A DNA stretch of 54,057 nucleotides from a virus. Position 1 is the first letter of the stretch, and every line of letters starts with the position of its first letter. The position numbers and the translations under genes were made by a program. Positions 40,975 through 48,893 of this stretch are shown here, one piece after another. Below the pieces are notes generated by a model that was not told the DNA's origin, made no database searches, and worked only from the letters and a program-made list of their open reading frames with translations. The stretch is from positions 1 to 54,057 of the IMG/VR virus record IMGVR_UViG_3300048930_000256; one strand, written 5' to 3'.

Positions 40975-40999
40975 ATACCTACCAGTATTGGGTAGGTAT
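40975..40999. repeat. Inverted repeat overlapping a start region
   Basis: ATACCTACC (40975-40983) and GGTAGGTAT (40991-40999) are perfect complements around AGTATTG. The right arm covers the GGTAGG that could be a ribosome site and touches the ATG at 40998. It could be an operator or a translation-blocking hairpin for the transglycosylase gene. Confidence 0.6.
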
Positions 41000-41015
41000 G
41001 CTAGTATCGTTTGCT

Positions 41016-41417
41016 ATGAAACTAGCAAAAGAAATAATCATTGTCCTAGCAGTATCAATCGCAATTGTATTCGCAGCGACCAGTATCGCAGAAGCAGCAG
41101 GGCCGCCACGCGGCAGTATCGGCTACTGTAAAAAACACGCAGTAAACGACCTAGTGAAACGCAAATGTTATATTCGCGTTGTGTGGAAGAGCGAGGGTCG
41201 CCGCGTATCTGACAAGGCCGTGCGTGTTGCATGGTGCGAGTCGCGTATCAATCCGAGAGTATGGAGCCGTGGCGGTCACTACTACGGCACGTTTCAGTTC
41301 GGTGCGCCCGAGCGCAAGCGCTTCAACTATGGGCATACAGTTGTCAGCCAAGCACGAGCAGCACTCGCCTATTACAAGATTAGTGGTTGGAGGCCGTGGC
41401 CTAGTTGCGGCGCATAA
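41016..41417 (+). CDS. Secreted Rpf-like lytic transglycosylase
   Basis: 133 residues from the ATG at 41016; an ATG at 40998 gives six more residues. A signal peptide (about 1-28, KLAKEII then a hydrophobic core, AEA-AG cut site) is followed by a transglycosylase-like domain: VAWCESRINP with Glu 75, GGHYYGTFQFG, and a final WRPWPSC. This matches actinobacterial resuscitation-promoting/transglycosylase enzymes that cut peptidoglycan. Export suggests action on the outer wall, separate from the CHAP endolysin. Confidence 0.85.
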   Translation: MKLAKEIIIVLAVSIAIVFAATSIAEAAGPPRGSIGYCKKHAVNDLVKRKCYIRVVWKSEGRRVSDKAVRVAWCESRINPRVWSRGGHYYGTFQFGAPERKRFNYGHTVVSQARAALAYYKISGWRPWPSCGA

Positions 41418-41438
41418 TAATAAGCAGGAGGCGGCAAC

Positions 41439-42023
41439 ATGACTACCATAATAGACAGATATGACGCAATCCTCCTAGACCCGCCGTGGTATTACCCAAC
41501 CAGTAAGAACAATATGGGCGCGGCAGAGCATCACTATGACTGTATGAGCGATGCTGAGATAGCAGCAATGCCCATCAAGCAGCACTGTGCGAAACATGCG
41601 TATGTATTTGTCTGGGCGACTGGCCCGCTACTACACCGGCAGATACAGATGTTCGAGCATTGGGGGATACACTATCGCGGTATCGCGTATGTGTGGGTTA
41701 AGACCCGTAAGGACGGGCAGATTATGGGCGCAGCAGGTGTGCCGCCTACGTTCACGAAAAGCAACGCTGAACTCTTGCTCATGGGTACGACGTGCAAGAC
41801 TGGTCGGCCATATAAGATAGAGACATATACGGAGCCGCAGATTGTTCTCGCGCCGCGTGGTAAGCACTCTGCGAAGCCAGAGGTATTTCAAGATAGCATC
41901 GAGCGTGTGATAGGGTCTGACAAGCGAAAGCTCGAACTGTTCGCAAGAAGGCAAAGGGATGGCTGGACATGCACAGGCATCGAGCTTACAGGGCACGACT
42001 ATAGGGAAGGGAAGCTGATATGA
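41439..42023 (+). CDS. MT-A70-type adenine methyltransferase
   Basis: 194 residues. DPPW (14-17) and the VFVWATGPLLHRQIQMFEHWG, TKSNAELLLMGTT segments match the MT-A70 family that methylates N6 of adenine. In phage the target is more likely DNA than RNA and may protect it from host restriction. No matching restriction gene is seen. Overlaps the next gene by ATGA. Confidence 0.88.
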   Translation: MTTIIDRYDAILLDPPWYYPTSKNNMGAAEHHYDCMSDAEIAAMPIKQHCAKHAYVFVWATGPLLHRQIQMFEHWGIHYRGIAYVWVKTRKDGQIMGAAGVPPTFTKSNAELLLMGTTCKTGRPYKIETYTEPQIVLAPRGKHSAKPEVFQDSIERVIGSDKRKLELFARRQRDGWTCTGIELTGHDYREGKLI

Positions 42024-42673
42024 ATGTAATGCAAGCGCAATGGTGGATACAAGGCGGAATCACGCATGGATTCATCTATGATGTTAGGCACAATGGGAAA
42101 GAAGGTGAAGTGGCAAGCGTTGGTGGGGAAGTTATTCTTGATGACATCTACCAGCTATCATCATATCCCAAAGGGTGTAGGTGGGTAGACGCCGGCTGTC
42201 ACGCTGGTGTATTCTCTATAGCAGCAATTCAGGCTGGGCACACAGTTGCATCTGCAATCGACGTAGACTTAGATTGGTGCTTTGCATACTCATACACCAT
42301 AAATACTTTTATGAGCCAAATGGCTGCTCGGGGAATGGCTGCCTATAGTCAGGAGATAGACCCGAAAAACGAGATGCTTTTCTCGGCAGAGCAAATAATC
42401 TCGATAGCACTAGAAGATGTTAAGGGAATTCAGCATGACAGCAACGCGCTTAAACTGGATATACAGGGAGCCGAGTCATCTATACTCTCGGCACATGGAT
42501 GTAAACTTCTTGCAGACTATTTCAAATACATGGTTTTTGAATGGCATCACATAGACGACCAGAGTTATGCCGACACGCTAGAAAATAACGGCTGGTCAAT
42601 AGCATCTGTATCAAAACACACAGACACCTTAATGGGCATTGACACGCAGATTGTTAGCGCTGAAAGAAGGTAG
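42020..42673 (+). CDS. FkbM-like methyltransferase
   Basis: 217 residues. WVDAGCHAGVFSIAA (about 55-69) is a SAM-binding motif I pattern and LKLDIQGAESSIL (about 144-156) is the FkbM family signature. FkbM enzymes usually methylate sugars or small molecules, so the target here is unknown. It forms a coupled pair with the adenine methyltransferase. Confidence 0.8.
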   Translation: MNVMQAQWWIQGGITHGFIYDVRHNGKEGEVASVGGEVILDDIYQLSSYPKGCRWVDAGCHAGVFSIAAIQAGHTVASAIDVDLDWCFAYSYTINTFMSQMAARGMAAYSQEIDPKNEMLFSAEQIISIALEDVKGIQHDSNALKLDIQGAESSILSAHGCKLLADYFKYMVFEWHHIDDQSYADTLENNGWSIASVSKHTDTLMGIDTQIVSAERR

Positions 42674-42687
42674 GGTATGTGTAGTCT

Positions 42688-42906
42688 ATGGACAGAATGT
42701 CTTGGACTACGCAACATCTCATTGACGAGAACCAGATGCACATAAACGCTCTGCGCTCAATGATACTGGGCAATGTCATGGATGGTAGGCCATGTATGGA
42801 GATTCAGCGTACACTCTCGTTTGCGCTTGGCATTTTGCGGGAAAGAAGAGAAGTGCTAGAGGAGAGAGCGCGGGCAGAGGGAATAGTGTATGATACAGAG
42901 ACCTAG
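42688..42906 (+). CDS. Small protein, unknown function
   Basis: 72 residues from an ATG with no obvious ribosome site. Mostly helical (HLIDENQMHINALRSMIL, RERREVLEERARAEG). A hairpin with terminator features follows it. Confidence 0.55.
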   Translation: MDRMSWTTQHLIDENQMHINALRSMILGNVMDGRPCMEIQRTLSFALGILRERREVLEERARAEGIVYDTET

Positions 42907-42940
42907 TGATAAGCGCTTTATCATCAACGGTTCCCTTCAC

Positions 42941-42974
42941 AGCCAGTCTATGCTTTCATCATAGGCTGGCTTTT
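42941..42974 (+). terminator. Hairpin, probable terminator
   Basis: AGCCAGTCTATG (42941-42952) pairs with CATAGGCTGGCT (42960-42971) in a 12-bp stem with one G-T pair, then TTTTG. It sits between the 42688 and 42978 genes, so the sigma factor operon may have a separate promoter or be read through. Confidence 0.6.
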
Positions 42975-42977
42975 GAT

Positions 42978-43280
42978 ATGGTACGGGATATGAACGACAG
43001 CGGCAAGATACCAGAAGAATGGTATCCACATATAACAGAGGCAATCAGTAGGTCTACTGGCCTAAAGCCAACTGGAGGGAACCAAGTGAAAGAGCCTAGC
43101 GATATACCAACAATGGCTTTGCTTAATGTAATAGGCGAGCATGAAATGAAAATAGAGAAGCTGGAAAGTCGCGTTTCGATTATTTCGTTTAGAGCGAATT
43201 TTGCCTACGGGATATTCGTAGTAATCATTATGCTGCTTGTTGTTTCTCAGATATTAAACTTGGTGGAGGCTTGGCTGTAG
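42978..43280 (+). CDS. Membrane-anchored protein, unknown function
   Basis: 100 residues from the ATG at 42978; a longer frame from 42906 would read through the hairpin. A helical polar part is followed by a single hydrophobic segment (FVVIIMLLVVSQIL) near the C-terminus. It overlaps the sigma factor gene by 10 bp, so a membrane-linked regulator of the sigma factor is possible but unproven. Confidence 0.6.
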   Translation: MVRDMNDSGKIPEEWYPHITEAISRSTGLKPTGGNQVKEPSDIPTMALLNVIGEHEMKIEKLESRVSIISFRANFAYGIFVVIIMLLVVSQILNLVEAWL

Positions 43281-43999
43281 CGCATACCCCAGACGACGCG
43301 CAGCAGTACAGGAAAATACTTCAAGGCGATACCAAGGCTAGAGATAGGATGGTTGAAAAGCATCTTGGTCTAGTAAAGAAAAATGTTGTCTACTATGCTA
43401 GACGCAATCCAGAGATACCACTAGACGACCTCCTGCAAGAGGGGCATATAGGTCTAGTCATGGCGCTCAACAAGTTCGATGTAGACAAGGGGTACAGGTT
43501 TTCTACATACGCATCATTCTGGATTAAGCAAAGGATACAGCGGTTCGTTGTATTCAGCCATCCAAAGTCAGCTACAGCTAAACGCAAGGACATAGAAGAC
43601 TTCATCAATGGAAGAATGAGCGAAGAGCTGAAGCCGCTCTATAGCAATCGGTGCGGCTCATACTCGCCAATAGACTCGCCTGTGAGTAGGTCTGGAGAAA
43701 GTGGACTAGACTCAAACAAGGCAAGCAGTATAGCTGAAATGGCTTACGATGCCTGTCAGATGGAAGTGTCAGAGCTTGTAGAGGACAAGGATGAATGGAG
43801 GCACATGCGCTCCGTCATGATGGATGTCCTAGACCTTAGGGAGCTAACAATCATAGGTATGCGTTTCGGTGTGATGGGATGCACACAGAAAAAGATTGCA
43901 GACATAGCAGATGAGCTTGATATAACCATTGCCAGCCTAAGAAGCATTGAGGCTGTTGCTATGAAGAAGATTCGTGATGAGCTTGGAGTAGAATCATGA
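43271..43999 (+). CDS. Sigma-70-family RNA polymerase sigma factor
   Basis: 242 residues from a TTG after GGTGGAGG (short spacing). Region 2 (about 27-95) is clear: LVKKNVVYYARRNPEIPLDDLLQEG, then NKFDVDKGYRFSTYASFWIKQRIQRF. Region 4 (about 188-238) has a helix-turn-helix (TQKKIADIADELDITIASLRSIE). It should redirect host RNA polymerase to phage promoters. It lies before the endonuclease and terminase genes. The 24-bp element before the capsid and tail tube genes is the best target candidate. Confidence 0.9.
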   Translation: MAVAHTPDDAQQYRKILQGDTKARDRMVEKHLGLVKKNVVYYARRNPEIPLDDLLQEGHIGLVMALNKFDVDKGYRFSTYASFWIKQRIQRFVVFSHPKSATAKRKDIEDFINGRMSEELKPLYSNRCGSYSPIDSPVSRSGESGLDSNKASSIAEMAYDACQMEVSELVEDKDEWRHMRSVMMDVLDLRELTIIGMRFGVMGCTQKKIADIADELDITIASLRSIEAVAMKKIRDELGVES

Positions 44000-44343
44000 G
44001 CGGTCGAAGGTCTAGGTCAAAGGGTGCAAGGGGCGAGCTTGAAGTTGGCAAGCTTATAGCCGCCGCCGGATTCCACGGAGCGAGGATGGGAAGGAATGGA
44101 TACTCTGCCGAAGATGTCGAACATTCAATCCCAAACGTACACATCGAAGTAAAGCGTACAGAGAAGATGCTTTTTTCGACATGGATTAAACAGGCAGAGA
44201 GAGACTGTGGTGACAAAACGCCAGTGATTGTTCATAGGGGTAATGGTGAGCCTTGGAGAGCTTTGGTTCCATTCGACTACCTGCTTGATTTGATGGCGCG
44301 TGTCGAAGGTGTTGCGGAGGGGAATAACGATAGTACGCAGTAA
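43996..44343 (+). CDS. Holliday-junction-resolvase-like PD-(D/E)XK endonuclease
   Basis: 115 residues. SRSKGARGELEVGKLIAAAGF, then NVHIEVKRTEK and WIKQAERDCGDKTPVIVHR form a PD-(D/E)XK nuclease pattern like phage-encoded resolvases. It would cut branched DNA before or during packaging. Coupled by ATGA to the sigma factor gene. Confidence 0.8.
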   Translation: MSGRRSRSKGARGELEVGKLIAAAGFHGARMGRNGYSAEDVEHSIPNVHIEVKRTEKMLFSTWIKQAERDCGDKTPVIVHRGNGEPWRALVPFDYLLDLMARVEGVAEGNNDSTQ

Positions 44344-44361
44344 TTATTTGTGGGGGTAATC

Positions 44362-44556
44362 GTGGATTGTAGGAAGGCTATCGACTGGCTAGAGGTTAGA
44401 ATGGAGGGTGAAGTAATAGAGTATGAGGACTTCGCCAAGGCTTCCAAAGATAAGCAGTATTGGAACGGCAGAATCGCTGGGGCAAAGGATGCTCTGAAAA
44501 TAATACGAGGGGTCAAGATGAGACTTGAAATGGAGGAGATGAATGAGCGACGATAG
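44362..44556 (+). CDS. Small protein, unknown function
   Basis: 64 residues from the GTG at 44362, six bases after GGGGG; an in-frame GTG 12 bases earlier is less well placed. Helical, acidic and basic mix (AIDWLEVRMEGEVIEYEDF). No family is recognised. Confidence 0.6.
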   Translation: MDCRKAIDWLEVRMEGEVIEYEDFAKASKDKQYWNGRIAGAKDALKIIRGVKMRLEMEEMNERR

Positions 44557-44857
44557 CTATAGGGAGGAAGAGATTTCTGCTGGTGCGCTCATAATAGCCA
44601 CTGGCTCCATAGACGAAGCAGAGCGTAGAATAATCAAGGTTCTTGGACTTAGCCAAGAGAGGGCGCAAGATGTTGTAGCAGACGCATCGCTCATGCTTAT
44701 AGCTAACGCACCGCCAGAGATACGCAGGAGCTTTACTGCCGTATGCTCATACCATAGATGGAATCATCTGTTCGAGAAAGCTGCGCAGGCGCACGACAGT
44801 AAGACGATGATGGAGGCGCAGAAGAATATCGATGCTCTTATGAGGTCAGTACACTAA
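44543..44857 (+). CDS. Protein before the terminase genes, unknown function
   Basis: 104 residues, overlapping the previous gene by 14 bp. All-helical (SIDEAERRIIKVLGLSQERA, AQKNIDALMRSV). It could be a packaging accessory protein because of position only. Confidence 0.6.
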   Translation: MSDDSYREEEISAGALIIATGSIDEAERRIIKVLGLSQERAQDVVADASLMLIANAPPEIRRSFTAVCSYHRWNHLFEKAAQAHDSKTMMEAQKNIDALMRSVH

Positions 44858-45036
44858 TGCCTATTCATGATTACAAATGCGATTCATGCGGGTGTGTCAC
44901 AGAACATCACAGTGACGATATGCCAGAGTTTTGCGAAGGCACATGCGGTATGCACCCTGATTGCAATGGGAGGGTAAACAGGGTCTGGTCAGCGCCTCGG
45001 CTTGGAAGAATGAGTAGTGGGGAGCCTCCGCGATGA
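44857..45036 (+). CDS. FmdB-type zinc-ribbon protein
   Basis: 59 residues from the ATG at 44857, overlapping the previous stop (TAATG). MPIHDYKCDSCGCVTEH is the FmdB-family zinc ribbon start, and a second group CEGTCGMHPDC could complete the site. The function of these small ribbons in phages is unknown. Confidence 0.75.
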   Translation: MPIHDYKCDSCGCVTEHHSDDMPEFCEGTCGMHPDCNGRVNRVWSAPRLGRMSSGEPPR

Positions 45037-45560
45037 GCGAAGAGATAATCCACACAAAACAGACGCCATCATATAGCCGTAGGCCAGATGAGCCAGCGTC
45101 AGACTACGAGGCTTTTGTTGAGTGGTGCAGGATTCCACCATCAAGCAGGTCTACTGGAAACTTCTGTAGGCGAACAGGGTTCCCGCAGAAGGCTGTGAAA
45201 AGGATGCGTGAGAAGTGGCAATGGGATGCTAGGGCGGCAGCGTTCGACGCTGATAGCGTAGCCCTGCGGCCAGACCCTGCATCGATGGAAGAAGAGGCGG
45301 CGCTCGCCGGACAGATTGCTGCTGCAACCACGCTTATCGAGCTTGGCCTACGCTCTATCGAGCTGAAGAACCCATCGCTCATATCGGCAGACAAGGCGCT
45401 AAAGCTTGTAGAGAAGGGCGTGGAGATTCAGCGCAAGGCGCTCGGTCAGGCAGATGTCAATATAGAATTCTCCTCTGGCGACCTAAGCAGGGTGAACAAG
45501 CTTATAGAAGACCTAAACATAGAAGACGCAGAACTGGTAGACGAGGAGCTTGAAGAATAA
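45033..45560 (+). CDS. Terminase small subunit
   Basis: 175 residues. FCRRTGFPQKAVKRMREKWQWDARAAAFDAD (about 48-78) is the helix-turn-helix and Trp-containing pattern of small terminases, followed by a long helix (EEEAALAGQIAAATTLIELG) for oligomerisation and an acidic C-terminus. It recognises phage DNA for packaging. Its last bases overlap the start of the large subunit. Confidence 0.8.
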   Translation: MSEEIIHTKQTPSYSRRPDEPASDYEAFVEWCRIPPSSRSTGNFCRRTGFPQKAVKRMREKWQWDARAAAFDADSVALRPDPASMEEEAALAGQIAAATTLIELGLRSIELKNPSLISADKALKLVEKGVEIQRKALGQADVNIEFSSGDLSRVNKLIEDLNIEDAELVDEELEE

Positions 45561-47973
45561 GATAACAGCAGCCCAGTATGCAAAGCTGAGTGCTGCGGAG
45601 CGCTTGGCATTTTGTGGTGCGCTTGCAAGGAAGAGATGGGAGAAGCTTAGAAGGCCAGAACAAGTTCCGGGTATGTATCACCAAGATACATGGGTCACTC
45701 ACCTAACAATGGCTGGGAGAGGGTTCGGGAAAGAGCTTGCGCTTGATACGCCCATACTAACTGCAAATCGCGGCTGGATAACCATGGGTGATATTGAGGT
45801 TGGAGATGTTGTCTTCGACGAGTCTGGCGCTGAGTGTAATGTGACATTCGTTAGCGAGCCTACAAATGCCAAGCCGATGTTCCGACTCAACTTCTCGGAT
45901 GGCTCCAGCCTAGTAGCTTCAGACACGCATGAATGGCTAACGTCCAGCGCGTTAGAGCGTAAGGCTTCCAGAAGAAATGGCGGCGAGCTGAGGGCTACTG
46001 TTAGAGAAACTATTGAGCTGTATGCAACGCAAAAGCATGGGAGCAGGGGCGACACAAATCATTCCATACAGCTCTGCAAGCCAATTGTGTTCTCTCAAAT
46101 ACAGGAGTTAAAGGTAGACCCATACATGCTAGGCGTTTGGCTCGGTGATGGCGCCAGTAAGGAGAGGGTTTTACACCTCTCCAACAGGGATGAGTCATAC
46201 ATAGTATCTGGTATTGATTGCATAGAGAATGGCTTTAGAAAGCAATACAATGGATATGCCAAATATAGGATAGAGATGGATACATGGCAGGCGATGCGGT
46301 CGCATGGCCTTTCTGGGAACAAGCATATACCTCGCCAGTTTATGTCTGCTACTGTTGCCGAGCGAAAGTCTCTCCTTGCTGGGATTATAGACACCGATGG
46401 AACAATCAGCACTAAATCCGCCTGTGAAATAACACTTTGCAATGAGAGGCTTGCGCATGATGTTCACGAGCTTATCATCGGGCTTGGCATAAAGGCTGTT
46501 ATCAAGAAAAGCGCGGCGACGCTAAACGGGAAGACTGTTGGCGACAGGTGGAGGATAACATTCACCATCTATACAGGACACGAGATACCAGTTCGCTCAT
46601 CATTCAAGGCTGGAAGAATTAAGCCGGCTGGTAAGCAATCCACTCGGCAGGCGCACAGAATGATACGAAGTGTTGTGAGAACAGCCAATGTCCCATGTAG
46701 GTGTATTAGCGTAGATTCTCCATCAAGACTGTATCTTGCCGGCAGGCACCTTATTCCAACGCATAACACCCGTGCAGGCGCGGAATGGATTTTGAATGAG
46801 TGTATAAGTATGCCCGGAACTATGGCAGGCATACTAGCTCCAACATACGACCACGGCATAAAGGTCTGCTTATTCGGAGAGAGCGGCGTTATGTCACTAC
46901 TGGCTGACCACTCGACAGTAAAGTGGAATGAGTATAAGAAGCAGCTCACTTTTGCGAATGGAAGTATGATAACGCTCTACTCTTCAGAGCATCAGAAGAA
47001 CCTTGCAGGACCGCAGTTCCACAGGTTCTGGATTGATGAGCCGGCAGACCTAGCGCACGGCATGAGAGCATGGAAGAAGCTTAGGCCGGCGGTCAGACTA
47101 CCCACGATAGACGGCTCGCCGGCACGAATCCTCATCACGGGTACGCCGGCACCAGTCCCGCTTGTGCAGCATATCTGGGAGCTTACACAGAAGAACCCAG
47201 AGATTTACACGCTGTCTAATGGTCGCACGATGGATAACGAGGCCAACCTCGACCCAATGATGGTTCAGGAATTGTATGAGCGATACAAGGGCAGCAGATA
47301 CTTCCTTCAGGAGATGGAGGGGCAGCTACTCTTGCAAGCTGACGGCGCCCTATGGACATCGCAGGTTATACATGGGAACACGATACCGTATGACAAGGCG
47401 ATGCACTTCGATGAAGTTGTTGTTTCAATCGACCCAGCGGTATCAACTGAGAAACATGCTGACGAGACTGGCATCATCGTTGCTGGTATATCCGAGAAGA
47501 ATTGCTACATACTTGCAGACTATTCAGTTAAGGCCAGTGCCTTAGATTGGATTCGCAAGGCGTACTCCATAGCGCAAAAGCATGGCGCAAGAAAGATACT
47601 CTATGAGCGCAACCTAGCCGGGCCTATGATAGAGGACGTATTCAAGAAGGTTTTGCAAGAACACAACTCAAAGATTAAGCTAGTAAAGGTGCAGGCTAGG
47701 AAGTCTAAGGGTGTTAGGGCGGAACCTATTGCTGCGCTGTATGAGGCGGGTAGGGTGTTCCATGTGAGTGACACTCCAGACTCATGGGGGTCACTTGAAA
47801 AGCTAGAGTCGCAGATGACTACGTGGGAGCCTAAAGACTCTAAAAGCCCAGACAGGATAGACGCTCTTGTTCACGCCGTAAACTACCTTCTGGTCAAAGG
47901 AGCTGGAGGAGCTAGGGTCTACACGTCGAAGGACATCAAGACGAACATAACGATGACTGGCTGGAATAAGTGA
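45550..47973 (+). CDS. Terminase large subunit interrupted by an intein
   Basis: 807 codons from a TTG overlapping the small subunit by 11 bp. The host protein is split: AGRGFGK (55-61) and T407 RAGAEW join to a Walker A motif, then FWIDEP (493-498) is the Walker B region, TGTPAP is motif III, and a nuclease domain has VVVSIDPA (623-630), DETG and a final DRIDALVHAV (768-777). An in-frame intein (62-406) lies within the P-loop. After removal the mature terminase is about 462 residues. It powers DNA packaging and cuts the genome. Confidence 0.93.
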   Translation: MKNKITAAQYAKLSAAERLAFCGALARKRWEKLRRPEQVPGMYHQDTWVTHLTMAGRGFGKELALDTPILTANRGWITMGDIEVGDVVFDESGAECNVTFVSEPTNAKPMFRLNFSDGSSLVASDTHEWLTSSALERKASRRNGGELRATVRETIELYATQKHGSRGDTNHSIQLCKPIVFSQIQELKVDPYMLGVWLGDGASKERVLHLSNRDESYIVSGIDCIENGFRKQYNGYAKYRIEMDTWQAMRSHGLSGNKHIPRQFMSATVAERKSLLAGIIDTDGTISTKSACEITLCNERLAHDVHELIIGLGIKAVIKKSAATLNGKTVGDRWRITFTIYTGHEIPVRSSFKAGRIKPAGKQSTRQAHRMIRSVVRTANVPCRCISVDSPSRLYLAGRHLIPTHNTRAGAEWILNECISMPGTMAGILAPTYDHGIKVCLFGESGVMSLLADHSTVKWNEYKKQLTFANGSMITLYSSEHQKNLAGPQFHRFWIDEPADLAHGMRAWKKLRPAVRLPTIDGSPARILITGTPAPVPLVQHIWELTQKNPEIYTLSNGRTMDNEANLDPMMVQELYERYKGSRYFLQEMEGQLLLQADGALWTSQVIHGNTIPYDKAMHFDEVVVSIDPAVSTEKHADETGIIVAGISEKNCYILADYSVKASALDWIRKAYSIAQKHGARKILYERNLAGPMIEDVFKKVLQEHNSKIKLVKVQARKSKGVRAEPIAALYEAGRVFHVSDTPDSWGSLEKLESQMTTWEPKDSKSPDRIDALVHAVNYLLVKGAGGARVYTSKDIKTNITMTGWNK
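45733..46767 (+). other. Intein with LAGLIDADG endonuclease in terminase P-loop
   Basis: Residues 62-406 of the terminase. It starts with Glu instead of Cys or Ser (ELALDTPIL), ends in LIPTHN, and the next extein residue is Thr. The three residues diagnostic of class 3 inteins appear: W129 in DTHEW (block B), C385 in CRCISVD (block F) and T404 in PTHN (block G). The middle has the DOD/LAGLIDADG pair LGVWLGDG (194-201) and LAGIIDTDGT (276-285), so a homing endonuclease is present and both acidic residues are retained. Confidence 0.88.
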
Positions 47974-47985
47974 TAGGGTAATCTC

Positions 47986-48405
47986 ATGACCAACTTATTA
48001 GTGATATTGATTATTCTCGGAATTGGTACAGCTCGGATTACAGCGCTGCTTGCCAAAGACAAAATCTTCCACGGTCTTAGAGAGTTCATTTTCTACCGCT
48101 CTCCACCAGAAGACAATGACATGCTTGGCTACTACTATCAGGCGTATCACAAGGTCAGCAAAGAAGAGGCAGCTAAGAAACATTCACCGTGGCACAGTAA
48201 GAGGTATATCTGGAATAAGGATGGCGACGTGCGTAAAGAGGGATTCTTTGGCGCACTCTTTTCTTGCACTCGCTGCCTATCCGTATGGGTAGCTCTATTC
48301 AATTACCTTGCTTTCACCATCGAGCCTGTCTATACTATTTACTTCAATGTAGTAATGGGTATGTCATTCATATCTTCAGCAGCAATAGAAAGGTACTACA
48401 GATAA
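47986..48405 (+). CDS. DUF1360-like membrane protein
   Basis: 139 residues. An N-terminal hydrophobic helix (LLVILIILGIGTARITALLA), a basic polar middle and a GALFSCTRCLSVWVALF then FNVVMGMSFISSAA end match DUF1360-type proteins often found in actinophages. The function is unknown. It follows the terminase by 12 bp. Confidence 0.75.
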   Translation: MTNLLVILIILGIGTARITALLAKDKIFHGLREFIFYRSPPEDNDMLGYYYQAYHKVSKEEAAKKHSPWHSKRYIWNKDGDVRKEGFFGALFSCTRCLSVWVALFNYLAFTIEPVYTIYFNVVMGMSFISSAAIERYYR

Positions 48406-48653
48406 TGAGCAACATCATTCGTAGCGTTCGCGTTAGGCATCCAAAGGCTCCAGAGTTCGAGATAGCTATTGGCGTACAGTCAAGGCCAAAGAGACTGTCT
48501 GACCTAGAAGCAGACACTGAGATGGAGCGCTACCCAGTTGTAGAGTTTTGGTATCACAATGGCGATGCAATGCCAGTCGGCTCGATGCGCCTAGAAAACT
48601 TCAATGAGCTTGTCGAAGAGGTTGCCAAGATAGGCAGCCGCATCATGCCATGA
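48405..48653 (+). CDS. Protein of unknown function
   Basis: 82 residues from an ATG overlapping the previous stop (TAATG). Basic N-terminus (IIRSVRVRHPKAPEFEIAIG) and an acidic end (NELVEEVAKIGSR). No family is recognised. A longer in-frame ORF upstream is rejected because it overlaps a real gene. Confidence 0.65.
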   Translation: MSNIIRSVRVRHPKAPEFEIAIGVQSRPKRLSDLEADTEMERYPVVEFWYHNGDAMPVGSMRLENFNELVEEVAKIGSRIMP

Positions 48654-48892
48654 CAGAGAGCTGCCGCACATGCGGCCAGCACAGGTGGTCATTCGATGGA
48701 TATTGCCTATCAGTGAAATGCGCTGGCAGCTATAAGCATCCAAACTGGCCAAAGACAAAACCAGCCAACATTGCTGAAGAGCAGGCTGGAGCATTAGAAG
48801 TAAAGAGGCCGCGAAGCAAAAGGCTGCGCAGAGAAGCGGAAGCCTACTACGCATCAAAGGGCAAGGTCGCCCCGTGGCTGCTAGGAGATTGA
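48650..48892 (+). CDS. Small zinc-motif protein
   Basis: 80 residues. N-terminal CRTCGQHRWSFDGYCLSVKC could be a zinc site. The remainder is basic and proline-rich (KRPRSKRLRREAEAYY). Coupled by ATGA. Function unknown. Confidence 0.65.
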   Translation: MTESCRTCGQHRWSFDGYCLSVKCAGSYKHPNWPKTKPANIAEEQAGALEVKRPRSKRLRREAEAYYASKGKVAPWLLGD

Positions 48893-48893
48893 T

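Noticed and set aside
42906-42977. N-terminal extension of the 42978 gene
   Set aside because: The extension would translate through the 12-bp hairpin and encodes no plausible domain; the ATG after the hairpin is more likely.
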